A DNA stretch of 64,000 nucleotides from Arthrobacter sp. M2012083 (GCF_000281065.1 NZ_AKKK01000008.1:1-64000); one strand, 5' to 3'; numbered from the stretch's first letter, positions 1-11,830 are shown. The notes: generated by a model from the sequence alone, not told the origin. Translations and numbers: made by a program.

Positions 1-75
1 TTCTCAAACAACAGACACTACCGGCACCACCAAACCCCACACAAGGGACCAGGATCGCTCCGGAGCAACTTTTCA
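1..75 (-). other. 16S rRNA operon 5' leader (partial)
   Basis: Read on the minus strand, this stretch ends in TGTTGTTTGAGAA. I recognise that as the start of the TTTGAGAACTCAA element that precedes 16S rRNA in Arthrobacter relatives. The transcript would run off the left edge toward rRNA genes that are not in the window. tyrS next to an rRNA operon is a common order in this group. The assignment rests on recalled sequence and context, since no mature rRNA is present. Confidence 0.5.
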
Positions 76-104
76 AACTTACCCGATCAACCCGATCTTC
101 GCAA
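76..104 (-). promoter_or_regulatory. Candidate rRNA operon promoter
   Basis: On the minus strand TTGCGA (99-104) is followed by a 17-bp spacer and TAAGTT (76-81). The spacing suits a housekeeping sigma factor, and it lies just upstream of the presumed 16S leader. Other TTGAT-type -35 sequences occur further upstream (for example near 107-112 and 190-195), so several tandem promoters are possible. Confidence 0.4.
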
Positions 105-458
105 ATCAACGTTTCCGCGATTCTCGATCAAAGTCCCGGCCCCACCCGGCACCAGGCACACTCAAAAGCGTGCCATTTTCCAGGCTGTTATCAAGGGGGT
201 CGGCCCCCGCGGCTCTCAGCTCCAGGCTGTCTCACTCGCGGCGACTCAGAAGACATTACACGTCCATAAGCCCGGGCACAAATCCACCCCAACACCACCC
301 AAAACCCCCGCAAACACAAGCCAAACAACCCCACCAAGACCCCAAACCAACCAAAACCCGCCAAAACCAGCCCACGTGAAGCCCGTCACAAGACCAAGCC
401 AGCCACCAACCCAACGCACCGCTCCCACGCACACCACCGCCGTCGAACACTCAACCCA
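105..458. other. Intergenic region between rRNA leader and repeat; G/T-skewed minus strand
   Basis: No convincing gene. From about 270 to 372 the plus strand is almost all A and C with very few G, so the minus strand is G/T-rich with many runs of two to five G. Short open frames here are low-complexity (proline/glutamine/lysine or glycine/tryptophan/valine) and look non-coding. The stretch lies upstream of the rRNA promoter and could be an upstream promoter region or a long leader. Confidence 0.5.
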
Positions 459-554
459 AACCCGAAGGACCTGAGAGAGCGACGAGCGCAAAGCCGAAGG
501 ACCTGACAGAGCGACGGGCGCAAGCCCGAGGGAAATGAGAGAGCGACCGGAAAG
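459..554. repeat. Three tandem copies of a 32-bp repeat
   Basis: Units at 459-490, 491-522 and 523-554 share the core TGAGAGAGCGAC (TGACAGAGCGAC in the middle copy), starting at 472, 504 and 536, exactly 32 bp apart. The third unit diverges after about 549. The same 32-bp period and core occur at 6591-6718, so this is a dispersed repeat family. Confidence 0.85.
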
Positions 555-591
555 GCGGCACGCACCCACTGACAAACTCGCTTAAACGCAA

Positions 592-626
592 AAAGGGCCG
601 GCAACCATAACGGTTGCCGGCCCTTT
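592..626 (-). terminator. Rho-independent terminator after tyrS
   Basis: A perfect 15-bp inverted repeat (592-606 and 612-626) with a 5-base loop lies 24 bp after the tyrS stop. On the minus strand the stem is followed by a short T run (CCCTTTTTGCG). This fits an intrinsic terminator that separates tyrS from the downstream rRNA promoter. Confidence 0.85.
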
Positions 627-649
627 CGGAACTGGATTACTGGAGAAGC

Positions 650-1960
650 CTAAGCCGAGACCTCGATGGTGGCCAGGTTCTTCTTGCCGCGGCGGAGGAG
701 CAAATAACGGCCGTGAAGCAGTTCGTCGCGGGCAATGACGGCGTCGGGATCGGACACCTTGGTGTTGTTCACGTACGCACCGCCCTCGCCAACTGTTCGA
801 CGAGCAGCCGACTTGCTGTCCGAGAGCCCCGAAGCGACCAAGAGGTCGATGATGCCAAGGCCGTCGGCACCAACAGTCGCGGAGGGAAGTTCCGCAGTGG
901 CTGCTTCGAGGGTGCGCTCATCCAGTACCGTGAGGTCGCCGTTGCCGAAAAGTGCAGCCGATGCGGCTATGACTTTCTCGGTTGCGTCTACGCCGTGCAC
1001 CAGGGAGGTCACTTCGAAGGCGAGTTTCTTCTGGCCTTCGCGGGCAAACGGGCGCTCCTCCACAGCCTGGCCAAGTGCCTCGATTTCTGCGCGCGACAGG
1101 AAGGTGAATACCTTGAGCCGATCAACCACATCGGCATCAGCGGTGTTCAGCCAGAACTGGTAGAACGTGTACGGGCTGCACATGTCCGGGTCCAGCCAAA
1201 TGGCGTTGCCTTCGCTCTTGCCGAACTTGGTGCCGTCAGAGTTGGTGATGAGCGGCGTGCCGAGGGCATGGACGCTCTTGCCTTCCACCTTGCGGATCAG
1301 TTCGGTACCGCTGGTGAGGTTGCCCCACTGGTCCGAGCCGCCGGTCTGCAGCGCGCAGCCGTAGTCGCGGAACAGCTGGAGGTAGTCCATGCCCTGCAGG
1401 ATCTGGTAGCTGAACTCTGTGTAGCTGATGCCTTCGTCGGAGTTCAAGCGTGACGCCACGGCATCCTTGCGGAGCATGGTACCCACGCGGAAGTGCTTGC
1501 CGATCTCGCGGAGGAAATCAATGGCGCTGAGCGGTGCCGTCCAGTCCAGGTTATTGACCATGCGGGCTGGGTTCCCGCCCTCGAAGCTGAGGAAGCGTCG
1601 AACCTGGCCCTGAAGGTAGCCAACCCACTCCGCGACGGTGTCCTTGGTGTTCAAGGTGCGTTCCGCCGTCGGACGGGGGTCACCGATCAGGCCGGTGGAA
1701 CCGCCCACCAAACCGAGCGGTTTGTGGCCGGCCAGCTGCAGGCGACGCATCACCAGCAACTGCACCAGGTTGCCCAGGTGCAGTGACGGCGCTGTGGGAT
1801 CGAAGCCACAGTAATACGTGATCGGGTCCCCGGCGAGCAGCTTTTCCAGTTCAGTTTCATCAGTGGAAACGTGGACAAGGCCGCGCCATTTGAGCTCCTG
1901 CCAGACGTTGGCAAAGGCGGGATCGTTGTGCTGGGACTCGAGGTTGTTTACGTGTGACAC
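650..1960 (-). CDS. tyrS: Tyrosyl-tRNA synthetase
   Basis: Class I aminoacyl-tRNA synthetase that charges tRNA-Tyr in the cytosol. The 436-residue protein has a HIGH-type HLGN motif at residues 61-64, the tyrosine pocket segment QTGGSDQWGN near 205-214, and a KMSKS-type KFGKS at 245-249. An S4-like RNA-binding tail follows with conserved SKSAARR. I place the start at GTG 1960, after the helD stop; the open frame continues upstream to 2059 but that part overlaps helD. No strong ribosome-binding site is seen. A TAACTT box seven bases before the GTG would allow a leaderless mRNA (inference). Confidence 0.95.
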   Translation of the reverse strand: MSHVNNLESQHNDPAFANVWQELKWRGLVHVSTDETELEKLLAGDPITYYCGFDPTAPSLHLGNLVQLLVMRRLQLAGHKPLGLVGGSTGLIGDPRPTAERTLNTKDTVAEWVGYLQGQVRRFLSFEGGNPARMVNNLDWTAPLSAIDFLREIGKHFRVGTMLRKDAVASRLNSDEGISYTEFSYQILQGMDYLQLFRDYGCALQTGGSDQWGNLTSGTELIRKVEGKSVHALGTPLITNSDGTKFGKSEGNAIWLDPDMCSPYTFYQFWLNTADADVVDRLKVFTFLSRAEIEALGQAVEERPFAREGQKKLAFEVTSLVHGVDATEKVIAASAALFGNGDLTVLDERTLEAATAELPSATVGADGLGIIDLLVASGLSDSKSAARRTVGEGGAYVNNTKVSDPDAVIARDELLHGRYLLLRRGKKNLATIEVSA

Positions 1961-1997
1961 GAGATCTAAGTTAGCAGGATTGATGGTTCGCTTTGTC

Positions 1998-4226
1998 CTA
2001 GCGCTCGATGCCGGCAGGCACCGGCGCCGCCGCGATGAGGCGCAGGCGTTGCGTGGCACGGGTCATGGCGACGTAGAGGTCGCCCACCTTGCCGTGCTCG
2101 TGGTTCAGCATGGCAGCCGGTTCCAGGACCACAACACCGTCGAATTCCAGGCCCTTGGCTTCCTTGGGGCTGATCACCACGATGTCTTGCTGGTAACTGC
2201 CTGCGCCGCTGCCGATGCGGCGTCCGTAGACCTCACGCAGCGCTGCCGTGGCCTGCGGCAGCAGCGGCCCGTCGGCGATGACAGCCAGCAGGCCGCCGTC
2301 GATCGCTTCAATTTCCTCCGGCAGGACTTCAACCAAGCGATTCACGATGCCGTCCGCCTCCACATGGTCAATGATGGGCGACCATTTGCCTTCGCGGACG
2401 GCCTTGGGAGCCGAGACGACCAGGCCGGCGCGGTTGGCCATGCGGACGGCCGCTTCGGCAATTTGCGACGGCGTGCGGTAGTTCACGGTAAGTTCTTCCA
2501 GCGTCCAGCGGTCACCGAACGACGGCGCCAGCGCGCTTTGCCACGAATTGGCACCGGCTGCTGCACTCGTTTGGGCGATATCACCCACGATGGTGAAGGA
2601 CTTCAGCGGGCAACGCCGCACCAGGAGCCGCCACTGCATGGGCGAGAGTTCCTGGGCCTCGTCAACCACGATATGGCCGAAGGCCCATGAGCGGTCGCTC
2701 GTCGCTCGTTCAGCAGCGGTCAGCCGCCCTTCGCGTTCCTGGTTCTGTTCGGCAAGCTCTTCCGCCGTTACCAGTACGTCCACGCCCATCGCTTCCATGT
2801 TAGCGAGGGTCTGCTTGGCGTTGGCTAGATCGCGGGCACGGTCGGCTTCCTGCTGCGCCAATCCCCTGCCGGCGGCCGGATCCAGTTCACCCAACAACTC
2901 TGCAGCCTCATCGAGCAACGGAACATCCGCTTCCGTCCAAGGGGCATCCACAGGACGTTGCAGCAGGGCGCGCTGTTCCGGAGTCAGGTGCGGCGTGCAG
3001 GCTTCGAGGATGGCCGGCTTGCTGAAGAGTTCAGAGATGAGCTTCTCCGGAGTCATGGGCATCCAACAGAGGTTCAGCGCAATGCGTACGTCGCGGGCGG
3101 ACCGAACGTCTTCCGCCAGGTAGGCGCGATCGGCGTTGTTGCCGATGTTGCCTTCCTCCACGAGGTCCGTCAACTGTTCCGTGAGCTCACGCAGGAGGAT
3201 CTTGACGAACGTGAGCCGCGCTTCGTTGTGGGGCTTTCCTGTGGCACGGGCCTTTTCCCGAGCCCGGCGAACCTGCCGGACCGTCAGTGTCAGCTTCCGC
3301 GAATCAACTTCGAGGATGCGGTCCTCTGCAGGCGTTCGCTGCCGGTTGGCCACGGCATTTGCCACGACGGTTGCCATGTCCAGCTTCCCTTTGAGGGCGG
3401 CAACATCCGCATCTTCCTCGGGAATAGCGTGGATCCCGGGCATGAGGCGTCCCAGGCTGGCCATGACCACACCCGTCTCACCGAGCGAAGGCAGCACTCG
3501 TTCGATGTAGTGCATGAAGGACGACGACGGCCCGACAAGCAGCACACCGGCGCTCTTGAGCCGCTCGCGGTGCGTGTACAGCAGATAGGCAGCGCGGTGC
3601 AGGGCCACGGCGGTCTTCCCTGTTCCGGGACCGCCCTGGACTACCAGCGCACCGGAAATGGAGGAACGGATGATCCGGTCCTGCTCGGACTGGATGGTGC
3701 CTACAATGTCCGACATGCGGCCCGTGCGCTTGGAATTGAGCGCAGCCAACAGGGCGCCTTCGCCCTGAAGTGAGTCGTTGTCCGCGAGCATACCTGCGTC
3801 CAGGACGTCGTCTTCAATCGCTTTGACGTCACGCCCCTGAAGGATCAGGTGTCGACGACGGCGCACGCCTTGACGGTCGAACGCGGTGGCCTGATAGAAG
3901 TGGCCGGCTTCCGGGGCACGCCAGTCGACCATAAGCCGCTGCAGATCAGCTGTGGAAAGCCCGATGCGCCCGATGTATTGAGCCTCTCCGGAATCGAGAT
4001 CCAGACGGCCGAACACCAGTCGGTCGTCGACGGCGTCGAGCTGGGCAAGGCGGTCCTCGTACAGTGCCGCGAACGCGTCCCGCTCTGAGACGTTCTGCAT
4101 GGTTCCCACCGCGCCGGCCTTGCGCACCTGCGCCAGCTGGGCGCGCTTTTCGGCGCGCAGCTCATCGAGCCGGGCGTACAGCCCGGCAACATATTCCTGC
4201 TCGTGGACCAAATCAGCGTCGTGCAT
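1998..4226 (-). CDS. HelD-like RNA polymerase recycling ATPase (UvrD/Rep fold)
   Basis: A 742-residue superfamily 1 ATPase. It has a charged N-terminal coiled-coil-like region (1-60), Walker A GGPGTGKT at 198-205, the Walker B-type VVDEAQ, the motif GDIAQTSAA, and a C-terminal YVAMTRATQRL segment. Length and the early DWRAPEAGHFYQA block match actinobacterial HelD proteins, which enter stalled RNA polymerase and release DNA and transcripts; some relatives (HelR) give rifampicin tolerance. It lies 37 bp upstream of tyrS and may be co-transcribed with it. Its relation to rifampicin is not visible here. A helicase in DNA repair is the alternative, but the missing UvrD 2B region makes that less likely. 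Confidence 0.85.
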   Translation of the reverse strand: MHDADLVHEQEYVAGLYARLDELRAEKRAQLAQVRKAGAVGTMQNVSERDAFAALYEDRLAQLDAVDDRLVFGRLDLDSGEAQYIGRIGLSTADLQRLMVDWRAPEAGHFYQATAFDRQGVRRRRHLILQGRDVKAIEDDVLDAGMLADNDSLQGEGALLAALNSKRTGRMSDIVGTIQSEQDRIIRSSISGALVVQGGPGTGKTAVALHRAAYLLYTHRERLKSAGVLLVGPSSSFMHYIERVLPSLGETGVVMASLGRLMPGIHAIPEEDADVAALKGKLDMATVVANAVANRQRTPAEDRILEVDSRKLTLTVRQVRRAREKARATGKPHNEARLTFVKILLRELTEQLTDLVEEGNIGNNADRAYLAEDVRSARDVRIALNLCWMPMTPEKLISELFSKPAILEACTPHLTPEQRALLQRPVDAPWTEADVPLLDEAAELLGELDPAAGRGLAQQEADRARDLANAKQTLANMEAMGVDVLVTAEELAEQNQEREGRLTAAERATSDRSWAFGHIVVDEAQELSPMQWRLLVRRCPLKSFTIVGDIAQTSAAAGANSWQSALAPSFGDRWTLEELTVNYRTPSQIAEAAVRMANRAGLVVSAPKAVREGKWSPIIDHVEADGIVNRLVEVLPEEIEAIDGGLLAVIADGPLLPQATAALREVYGRRIGSGAGSYQQDIVVISPKEAKGLEFDGVVVLEPAAMLNHEHGKVGDLYVAMTRATQRLRLIAAAPVPAGIER

Positions 4227-4358
4227 CGAACCGTAACCCCTATCGCAAAAGACAGACCGTCCATTCTACAGCGATTTTGGTAAACGTGGGGGGTTCCCGT
4301 CATATGGCGGACTCCGTCACATGAAGTTCATTTACCGCTGAACCACCAGCGTCGAAAG

Positions 4359-5027
4359 TCACCCGGTAGCGTTGCGGGTCCGGGGCCGGGCAGCCTTGTA
4401 CCTGGAAACGGTGGGATCGTCCTCAATCCAAAACCGCCAAGGATATTCCGTGCTTCCGCCAGGACCCGCTACGCCCACCCGTGGTCCGCTGGCGACGGCG
4501 GCTGCGGGCGTCGTCGGCAACCACAGGCTGAACGGTGAGGCGAGCGCGTCACGGCCAGTATCCGCCGTCGTGAGTCCCAGCGCGGAGGCAAGCCTGGCAG
4601 GTCCACTGGCCAGTTCCCTGTGTGCTTTGGAGGCCGGCCTGCGAAGGGTAGCGAGCTCATCCCCGTCAACAATCTCTCCGGCCCGCAGGAGCAGTGCGGA
4701 CGGTGAGCCGTCAGGACCGCAGACGATGTTGGCGCAGTAGTGCATGCCGTAGGTGAAGTAGACGTACAGGAATCCCGGCGGCCCAAACATGGGTGCATTC
4801 CGGGCGGTAGGACCACCGAAGGTGTGGGAGCCGGGGTCGGGGTGCTCTGAATCGCGCGGGCCCATATAGGCCTCCACCTCTGTGAGCCTGACCGAGACTG
4901 GACCGGCTTCTGAGCAGTGGGTAAGTACCGCGCCAAGTATCAGCGGGGCGATGACACGGGGATCCCCCTCAAGGAACTTGCGCACCTCGGACGGGCTGCT
5001 GATTCCGTTGTCCATGGACGAGCTCAT
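4359..5027 (-). CDS. mpg: 3-methyladenine DNA glycosylase, AAG/MPG family
   Basis: A 222-residue base-excision enzyme of the AAG (MPG) fold that removes alkylated purines from DNA. Family blocks are clear: RLTEVEAYMGPRDSEHP near the N-terminus (catalytic Glu within EVEAY), then RNAPMFGPPGFLYVYFTYGM and HYCANIVC. The C-terminal half has the ASGPARL and GPRVGV blocks. It is divergent from the Ada/AlkA gene with only 83 bp between the starts, so two alkylation-repair activities probably share a promoter region. Confidence 0.92.
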   Translation of the reverse strand: MSSSMDNGISSPSEVRKFLEGDPRVIAPLILGAVLTHCSEAGPVSVRLTEVEAYMGPRDSEHPDPGSHTFGGPTARNAPMFGPPGFLYVYFTYGMHYCANIVCGPDGSPSALLLRAGEIVDGDELATLRRPASKAHRELASGPARLASALGLTTADTGRDALASPFSLWLPTTPAAAVASGPRVGVAGPGGSTEYPWRFWIEDDPTVSRYKAARPRTRNATG

Positions 5028-5110
5028 GAGCAGACCCTAGCAAGAAACCGTCGAACGGCCATGTCCGATTTCCGCTAGCGACTGCTTCGAACGGCTGGCA
5101 GGATGAAGCC

Positions 5111-6670
5111 ATGGACTTCTGGCAGCGTTACCGGGCGATCGACGCCCGCGACACCCGGTTTGATGGTCAATTCTTCACTGCCGTCAGCTCCACGGGCATT
5201 TATTGCCGGCCATCGTGCCCTGCCCGAACGCCCAAGGCTGAGAACGTCACCTTCTACGAAACTTCCGCAGCCGCCCATGAGGCCGGGTATCGCGCCTGCA
5301 AGCGATGCCTGCCCGAGGCTGTCCCTGGAACGCCTGCATGGAACATCCGTTCCGACATTGCCGGACGCGCGATGAGATTGATTAACGACGGCGTGATCAC
5401 TCGCGAGGGCGTCGACGGCCTCGCCCACCGTCTGGGCTACTCAGCGCGGCAGCTCAACCGCATCCTCAGCCACGAACTCGGCGCGGGTCCCCTCTCGCTG
5501 GCACGGGCAAGCAGGGCGCAGACCGCCAGGACGTTGCTGGTCTCCACCGACATGCTCCTGGCCGACGTTGCGTTCGCCTCCGGGTTCAACAGCGTGCGGC
5601 AATTCAACGACACCATTGGCGAGGTGTTCGCGATGACCCCGACGGCGGTCCGTGCCACCGCGGCGAAGTCCGCTACTCGACGAGGTCCCGGGACAGCTGG
5701 GGCAGCACCGTCCGCGCTGACACTCAACCTGCCTTACAGGGAGCCCTTCGATCCGGGCATTTTCGACTTCCTGGCAGTACGTGCGGTACCGGGCATCGAA
5801 AGAGCAACGACTGACAGTGACGGGAGCCGGACCTACGCCCGCACGCTCCGGCTCCCCCGAGGCAGCGCATCCTTTTCGGTTGCCTACAGCCCCTCAACAC
5901 CCGGCAAACCGTTGCAACTCACTGCCACGGCCGTGGACCTGCACGACCTCCCGGCACTGTTGAGCCGGGTCCGCAGGCTGTTCGACCTGGACGCCGATCC
6001 GCAAGCGGTCGATGGTGCCCTGGCAGCGGATCCGAGGCTTACGGCCAGCGTGGCCGCACTCCCGGGGATGCGCGTGCCGGGGGCTGTGGAGCCCCAGGAA
6101 CTGCTTATTCGGGCAATGATCGGACAACAGATCACCGTCGCTGCTGCCCGAACTGCCCTTACCCAGTTGTCTGCGGCCGGATCCGCCGTCGATGGCGCTG
6201 CGCCAGACCTTGATCGACTATTTCCTGCAGCAGCAGAACTCGCCGAACACGGGCGTGCCTTACTCCGAGGACCACAGCGCCGCATCGACTCCATCGTGGC
6301 CGCCGCCGAGGCCATGGCCAGCGGGGAACTGGACTTCGGCTACGGCGACGACCCGGCCAGCCTCGGCAGCAAACTTCTTCCGTTACCAGGCGTTGGGCCA
6401 TGGACCGTGGGGTACGTTGCCATGCGGGTGCTTGGCGCTCCGGATGTGTTCCTGGCCAATGACGCGGCAGTAAGGAACGGCGTGAAGGCGCTGCCCGTGG
6501 GCTTGGGACTCAGCGCAGACTTCAGGGAGGTCAGCCCGTGGCGTTCGTACGCCACCATGCACTTGTGGCGGGCAGCAGCGGTGAAGACCAAACCCGCGGG
6601 AAGTGAGAGAGCGACCAGTTCAAGCCCGGGGGAAGTGAGAGAGCGACCAGCTCAAGCCCGAGGGAAGTGA
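5111..6670 (+). CDS. Ada-type regulator fused to AlkA 3-methyladenine DNA glycosylase
   Basis: A 519-residue fusion. Residues 1-80 form the Ada methylphosphotriester domain with zinc ligands C32, C36, C63 and C66. An AraC-type helix-turn-helix region follows (about 85-185, including [17 protein letters not shown]). Residues about 205-490 are AlkA-like, with an HhH motif [16 protein letters not shown] and the likely catalytic Asp in [11 protein letters not shown]. There is no Ada methyltransferase (PCHR) domain. The protein should sense and excise alkylation damage. The last 26 or so residues, from 6591 onward, are encoded by a 32-bp tandem repeat read in successive frames, and the TGA stop lies inside the third copy. 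The natural C-terminus probably ended near HLWRAAA. Confidence 0.9.
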   Translation: MDFWQRYRAIDARDTRFDGQFFTAVSSTGIYCRPSCPARTPKAENVTFYETSAAAHEAGYRACKRCLPEAVPGTPAWNIRSDIAGRAMRLINDGVITREGVDGLAHRLGYSARQLNRILSHELGAGPLSLARASRAQTARTLLVSTDMLLADVAFASGFNSVRQFNDTIGEVFAMTPTAVRATAAKSATRRGPGTAGAAPSALTLNLPYREPFDPGIFDFLAVRAVPGIERATTDSDGSRTYARTLRLPRGSASFSVAYSPSTPGKPLQLTATAVDLHDLPALLSRVRRLFDLDADPQAVDGALAADPRLTASVAALPGMRVPGAVEPQELLIRAMIGQQITVAAARTALTQLSAAGSAVDGAAPDLDRLFPAAAELAEHGRALLRGPQRRIDSIVAAAEAMASGELDFGYGDDPASLGSKLLPLPGVGPWTVGYVAMRVLGAPDVFLANDAAVRNGVKALPVGLGLSADFREVSPWRSYATMHLWRAAAVKTKPAGSERATSSSPGEVRERPAQARGK

Positions 6671-6718
6671 GAGAGCGTCCAGCTCAAGCCCGCGGGAAGT
6701 GAGAGAGCGTCCGGGGTT
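6591..6718. repeat. Four tandem copies of a 32-bp repeat
   Basis: Units at 6591-6622, 6623-6654, 6655-6686 and 6687-6718 share the core AAGTGAGAGAGCG, which begins at 6601, 6633, 6665 and 6697, exactly 32 bp apart. This is the same family as 459-554. The array overlaps the 3' end of the Ada/AlkA gene and reaches the stop codon of the convergent gene at 6718. Confidence 0.9.
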
Positions 6719-7455
6719 CAGCGGGCCGCCGGCTGCGCGGCCGGCCAAGGCAGCAGCTCCGGCAGGTCCACTCCGTCAGCGGCAGCAGTAGCCCTGAGGC
6801 TTCCAAGGCTGGGCTCGCGGCCCGCAAGCCACGCGGCGATGTCGGTCAGCATACCGGTGATGGCAATGGAGGTGCCGCCGGTACCAATGCTCAGTTGTGG
6901 CAGGCCCGTAGGCTGCAAGACAAATTTGAAGGATTCCGGGACGCGTGCCGCCAAGAACCCTATGAGGTGCTCGCAGAACGGACGGCTCCACGTCTCCGGA
7001 CCGTAACCCAGGCCAAGGTCGGCAGCATGAATGGTGAGTTCGCGCCACAGGGCCAGCCCGCCATCGAACACTGTGCCGTTCCGATAGGCGATGCGCGCTT
7101 GCCAATCATCCGGTCCCAGAGCGTCGAACGCCGAAATCGCCGCACTCACGGAGGTGGTGACGGACTCCCTGTGCTGGACGAGGCTGTGCCCGGCCGCGAG
7201 TTCTATCGCCTTGGTACGGCCGTCCATTCCGCCGTCGTAAAGCTCAACAGTCTCGCCGCGGCGCGCGTACTCAAGTTGCCGCGCCATGGCGTTGGAAATA
7301 CCTGCAAGGTGGGCAAGGACGTGGCCCCGGGTCCAGCCTGGAAGCTCTGACGGTTCAGCGACGGATGAGTCGTCCAGTTTGGCGAGGAGGCGGGTGACGG
7401 TGCCGGCGGCTTTGTGAAGCTCTGCGGGCAACATCTCGGGGGTGATCTGAGTCAT
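6718..7455 (-). CDS. Maleylpyruvate isomerase family, mycothiol-dependent enzyme
   Basis: A 245-residue protein of the DinB/MDMPI fold. The N-terminal helical region contains LPGWTRGHVLAHLAGISNAMARQL, typical of the metal-binding mycothiol-dependent isomerase domain (His in HVLAHLA, a later His in ELTIHAADL). The C-terminal part resembles the SCP2-like MDMPI domain (GMLTDIAAWLAGR). Relatives use mycothiol as cofactor; the substrate cannot be told from sequence. The gene converges on Ada/AlkA, and its stop codon abuts the 32-bp repeat array. Confidence 0.8.
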   Translation of the reverse strand: MTQITPEMLPAELHKAAGTVTRLLAKLDDSSVAEPSELPGWTRGHVLAHLAGISNAMARQLEYARRGETVELYDGGMDGRTKAIELAAGHSLVQHRESVTTSVSAAISAFDALGPDDWQARIAYRNGTVFDGGLALWRELTIHAADLGLGYGPETWSRPFCEHLIGFLAARVPESFKFVLQPTGLPQLSIGTGGTSIAITGMLTDIAAWLAGREPSLGSLRATAAADGVDLPELLPWPAAQPAAR

Positions 7456-7476
7456 AGCGCCATGTTAACGCACTGC

Positions 7477-7530
7477 GGGACGGCACCTCGCGTTCCCCTG
7501 CCCGAAGGCATGGCCGCGACGTGCCGTCCC
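7477..7530 (-). terminator. Possible terminator after argH
   Basis: Inverted repeat GGGACGGCAC (7477-7486) and GTGCCGTCCC (7521-7530), arms perfect over 10 bp, starting 8 bp after the argH stop. The 34-base loop is long and no T run follows, so it may be a processing or Rho-linked structure instead. Confidence 0.4.
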
Positions 7531-7537
7531 GAGTGGT

Positions 7538-10215
<2,678 letters not shown>

Positions 10216-10248
10216 GAGAGTGCTCCTTTGTTGTTGCTTGGTTCATTC

Positions 10249-10275
10249 GAATCAATGCTGTGTGAATCAATGCTG
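10249..10275 (-). promoter_or_regulatory. Candidate ArgR operator of argG
   Basis: GAATCAATGCTG occurs twice on the plus strand, at 10249-10260 and 10264-10275, 15 bp apart, next to ATTCGAAT. The minus-strand reading (CAGCATTGATTC) resembles the AT-rich TGAAT/ATTCA half-sites bound by ArgR hexamers. It sits about 35-60 bp before the argG start. Confidence 0.5.
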
Positions 10276-10286
10276 AAAAAGATCAA

Positions 10287-10823
10287 TTAGTTGCCAGGCC
10301 CGGCTTCTTCGGCCATGCGCAGGAAACGCGCTGCCAGTTCTGCCCCGCCATCGGGATCCCGTGCGACCAGCAGCAAAGTGTCGTCGCCTGCGATCGTACC
10401 CAATACCGACGGCATCACCGAGTGGTCAACTGCCAAGGCCAGGAAATTGGCTGCTCCCGGCGGGGTGCGGAGTACCACGATGTTGCCCGATGCCTCCGCT
10501 GTCACCAGGAGTTCGCCGCAAAGCCGGGTCAGCCGCGCATCCAGGATTTCCTGGGTGACGCCGCTCTTGGCGTTGCGGTCCCCACCCTCCCCCGGGACAG
10601 CGTAAACAAGTGCGCCTTCCTTGCCCCGGACCCGGACTGCGCCCAGTTCCACGAGGTCGCGGGACAGGGTGGCCTGGGTGACCTGGACGCCGTCGTCCGC
10701 CAGCAGGGCTGCAAGCTCTGCTTGTGAACGCACGGACTCACCCGTCAGGATCGCGGTGATGCGCGCCTGTCGGGCAGTCTTGGTGGCTGGGCTGGCGCCC
10801 GGCACGGACGGGTTGGTGGACAC
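10287..10823 (-). CDS. argR: Arginine repressor
   Basis: A 178-residue ArgR family regulator. An N-terminal winged helix ([26 protein letters not shown], then [12 protein letters not shown]) binds ARG boxes. The C-terminal domain, with [15 protein letters not shown], binds arginine and forms the hexamer. The GTG start overlaps the argF stop by one base (TAGTG). It probably represses the whole arg cluster, including its own gene. Confidence 0.95.
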   Translation of the reverse strand: MSTNPSVPGASPATKTARQARITAILTGESVRSQAELAALLADDGVQVTQATLSRDLVELGAVRVRGKEGALVYAVPGEGGDRNAKSGVTQEILDARLTRLCGELLVTAEASGNIVVLRTPPGAANFLALAVDHSVMPSVLGTIAGDDTLLLVARDPDGGAELAARFLRMAEEAGPGN

Positions 10824-11830
10824 TAGAACGTGCTCTCCCCGGTTCCTTCGACGGGAGAAAGACCGTCCACGAAAGCGAGACCGGAGCGGTGCATCAGCCA
10901 GGCCATCAGCGCCTTCTGGGCGTGCAGGCGGTTCTCCGCCTCGTCCCAGACAATCGACTGCGGCCCGTCGATCACTCCGGCGGAAATTTCGTAGCCCCGG
11001 TAGGCCGGAAGGCAGTGAAGCACGACGGCGTCCGGCGCGGCCTGCGCCATGGCGGCCTCATCCACGGAGTACTCGCGAAAGAGCTGCAGCCGGGCTTCCT
11101 TTTCGGCTTCCTGGCCCATGGAAACCCACGTGTCCGTTGCTACGACGTCGGCGCCCTTGAGCGCTTCGGCTGCATCACTGGTGATGAGCACCGAGCCGCC
11201 TGTCTCGGCCGCACGCTCCTCTGCCGCAGCCACGATTTCAGGTGCCGGAAGATAGCCTTCGGGGCCGGAAATGCGCACATGCATTCCGGCAGTAACTCCG
11301 GCCAGCAAGTAGGAGTTGGCCATGTTGTTGGCGGCGTCACCCAGGTAGGCCATGCTCAATCCGGCCAGTTCGCCTTTGTGTTCCTTGACGGCCAGGAGGT
11401 CGGCCAGGAGCTGGCAGGGGTGGTAGTCGTCGCACAGGGCATTGATGACGGGGACCTTGGAGTTTTCCGCCATGGCAACCAGGCCGGAGTGCGCACCTGT
11501 CCGCCATACGATGGTGGACACCATTCGCTCCAGGACCTTCGCCGTGTCCTCCACGGATTCCTTGTGGCCGATCTGGGCTTCACCCGGGTTGATGATCAGC
11601 GCGTTGCCGCCCATGTCCGCTATGCCGGTGGCGAAGGAAACACGCGTGCGGGTGGAGGTCTTGTCAAAGATCACTGCCACTGTCTTACGGCCGTTACCCT
11701 CGGCGGCGAAGGGCTGCACGCTGTACGGCGCGGCCTTCATACGGACGGCGAGTTCCAAAACCTCAGCCTGCTCGGCAGGGCTCAGATCCGTGTCCTTGAG
11801 GAAGTGACGGGTGGTGTTGGTAGTAGTCAC
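10823..11830 (-). CDS. argF: Ornithine carbamoyltransferase
   Basis: Transfers a carbamoyl group to ornithine to give citrulline. The 335-residue protein has the carbamoyl phosphate-binding STRTRVSF motif, [12 protein letters not shown], and the ornithine-site [12 protein letters not shown]. It overlaps argD as GTGA at its start and argR by one base at its stop. Confidence 0.96.
   Translation of the reverse strand: MTTTNTTRHFLKDTDLSPAEQAEVLELAVRMKAAPYSVQPFAAEGNGRKTVAVIFDKTSTRTRVSFATGIADMGGNALIINPGEAQIGHKESVEDTAKVLERMVSTIVWRTGAHSGLVAMAENSKVPVINALCDDYHPCQLLADLLAVKEHKGELAGLSMAYLGDAANNMANSYLLAGVTAGMHVRISGPEGYLPAPEIVAAAEERAAETGGSVLITSDAAEALKGADVVATDTWVSMGQEAEKEARLQLFREYSVDEAAMAQAAPDAVVLHCLPAYRGYEISAGVIDGPQSIVWDEAENRLHAQKALMAWLMHRSGLAFVDGLSPVEGTGESTF

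Noticed and set aside
459-554. CRISPR-like look of the 32-bp repeats
   Set aside because: Copies are directly adjacent without unique spacers, and there are no cas genes in the window.
1961-2059. tyrS extended upstream to 2059
   Set aside because: The extra 33 codons overlap the end of helD in another frame and encode Arg/Cys/Ser-rich sequence unlike TyrS N-termini.
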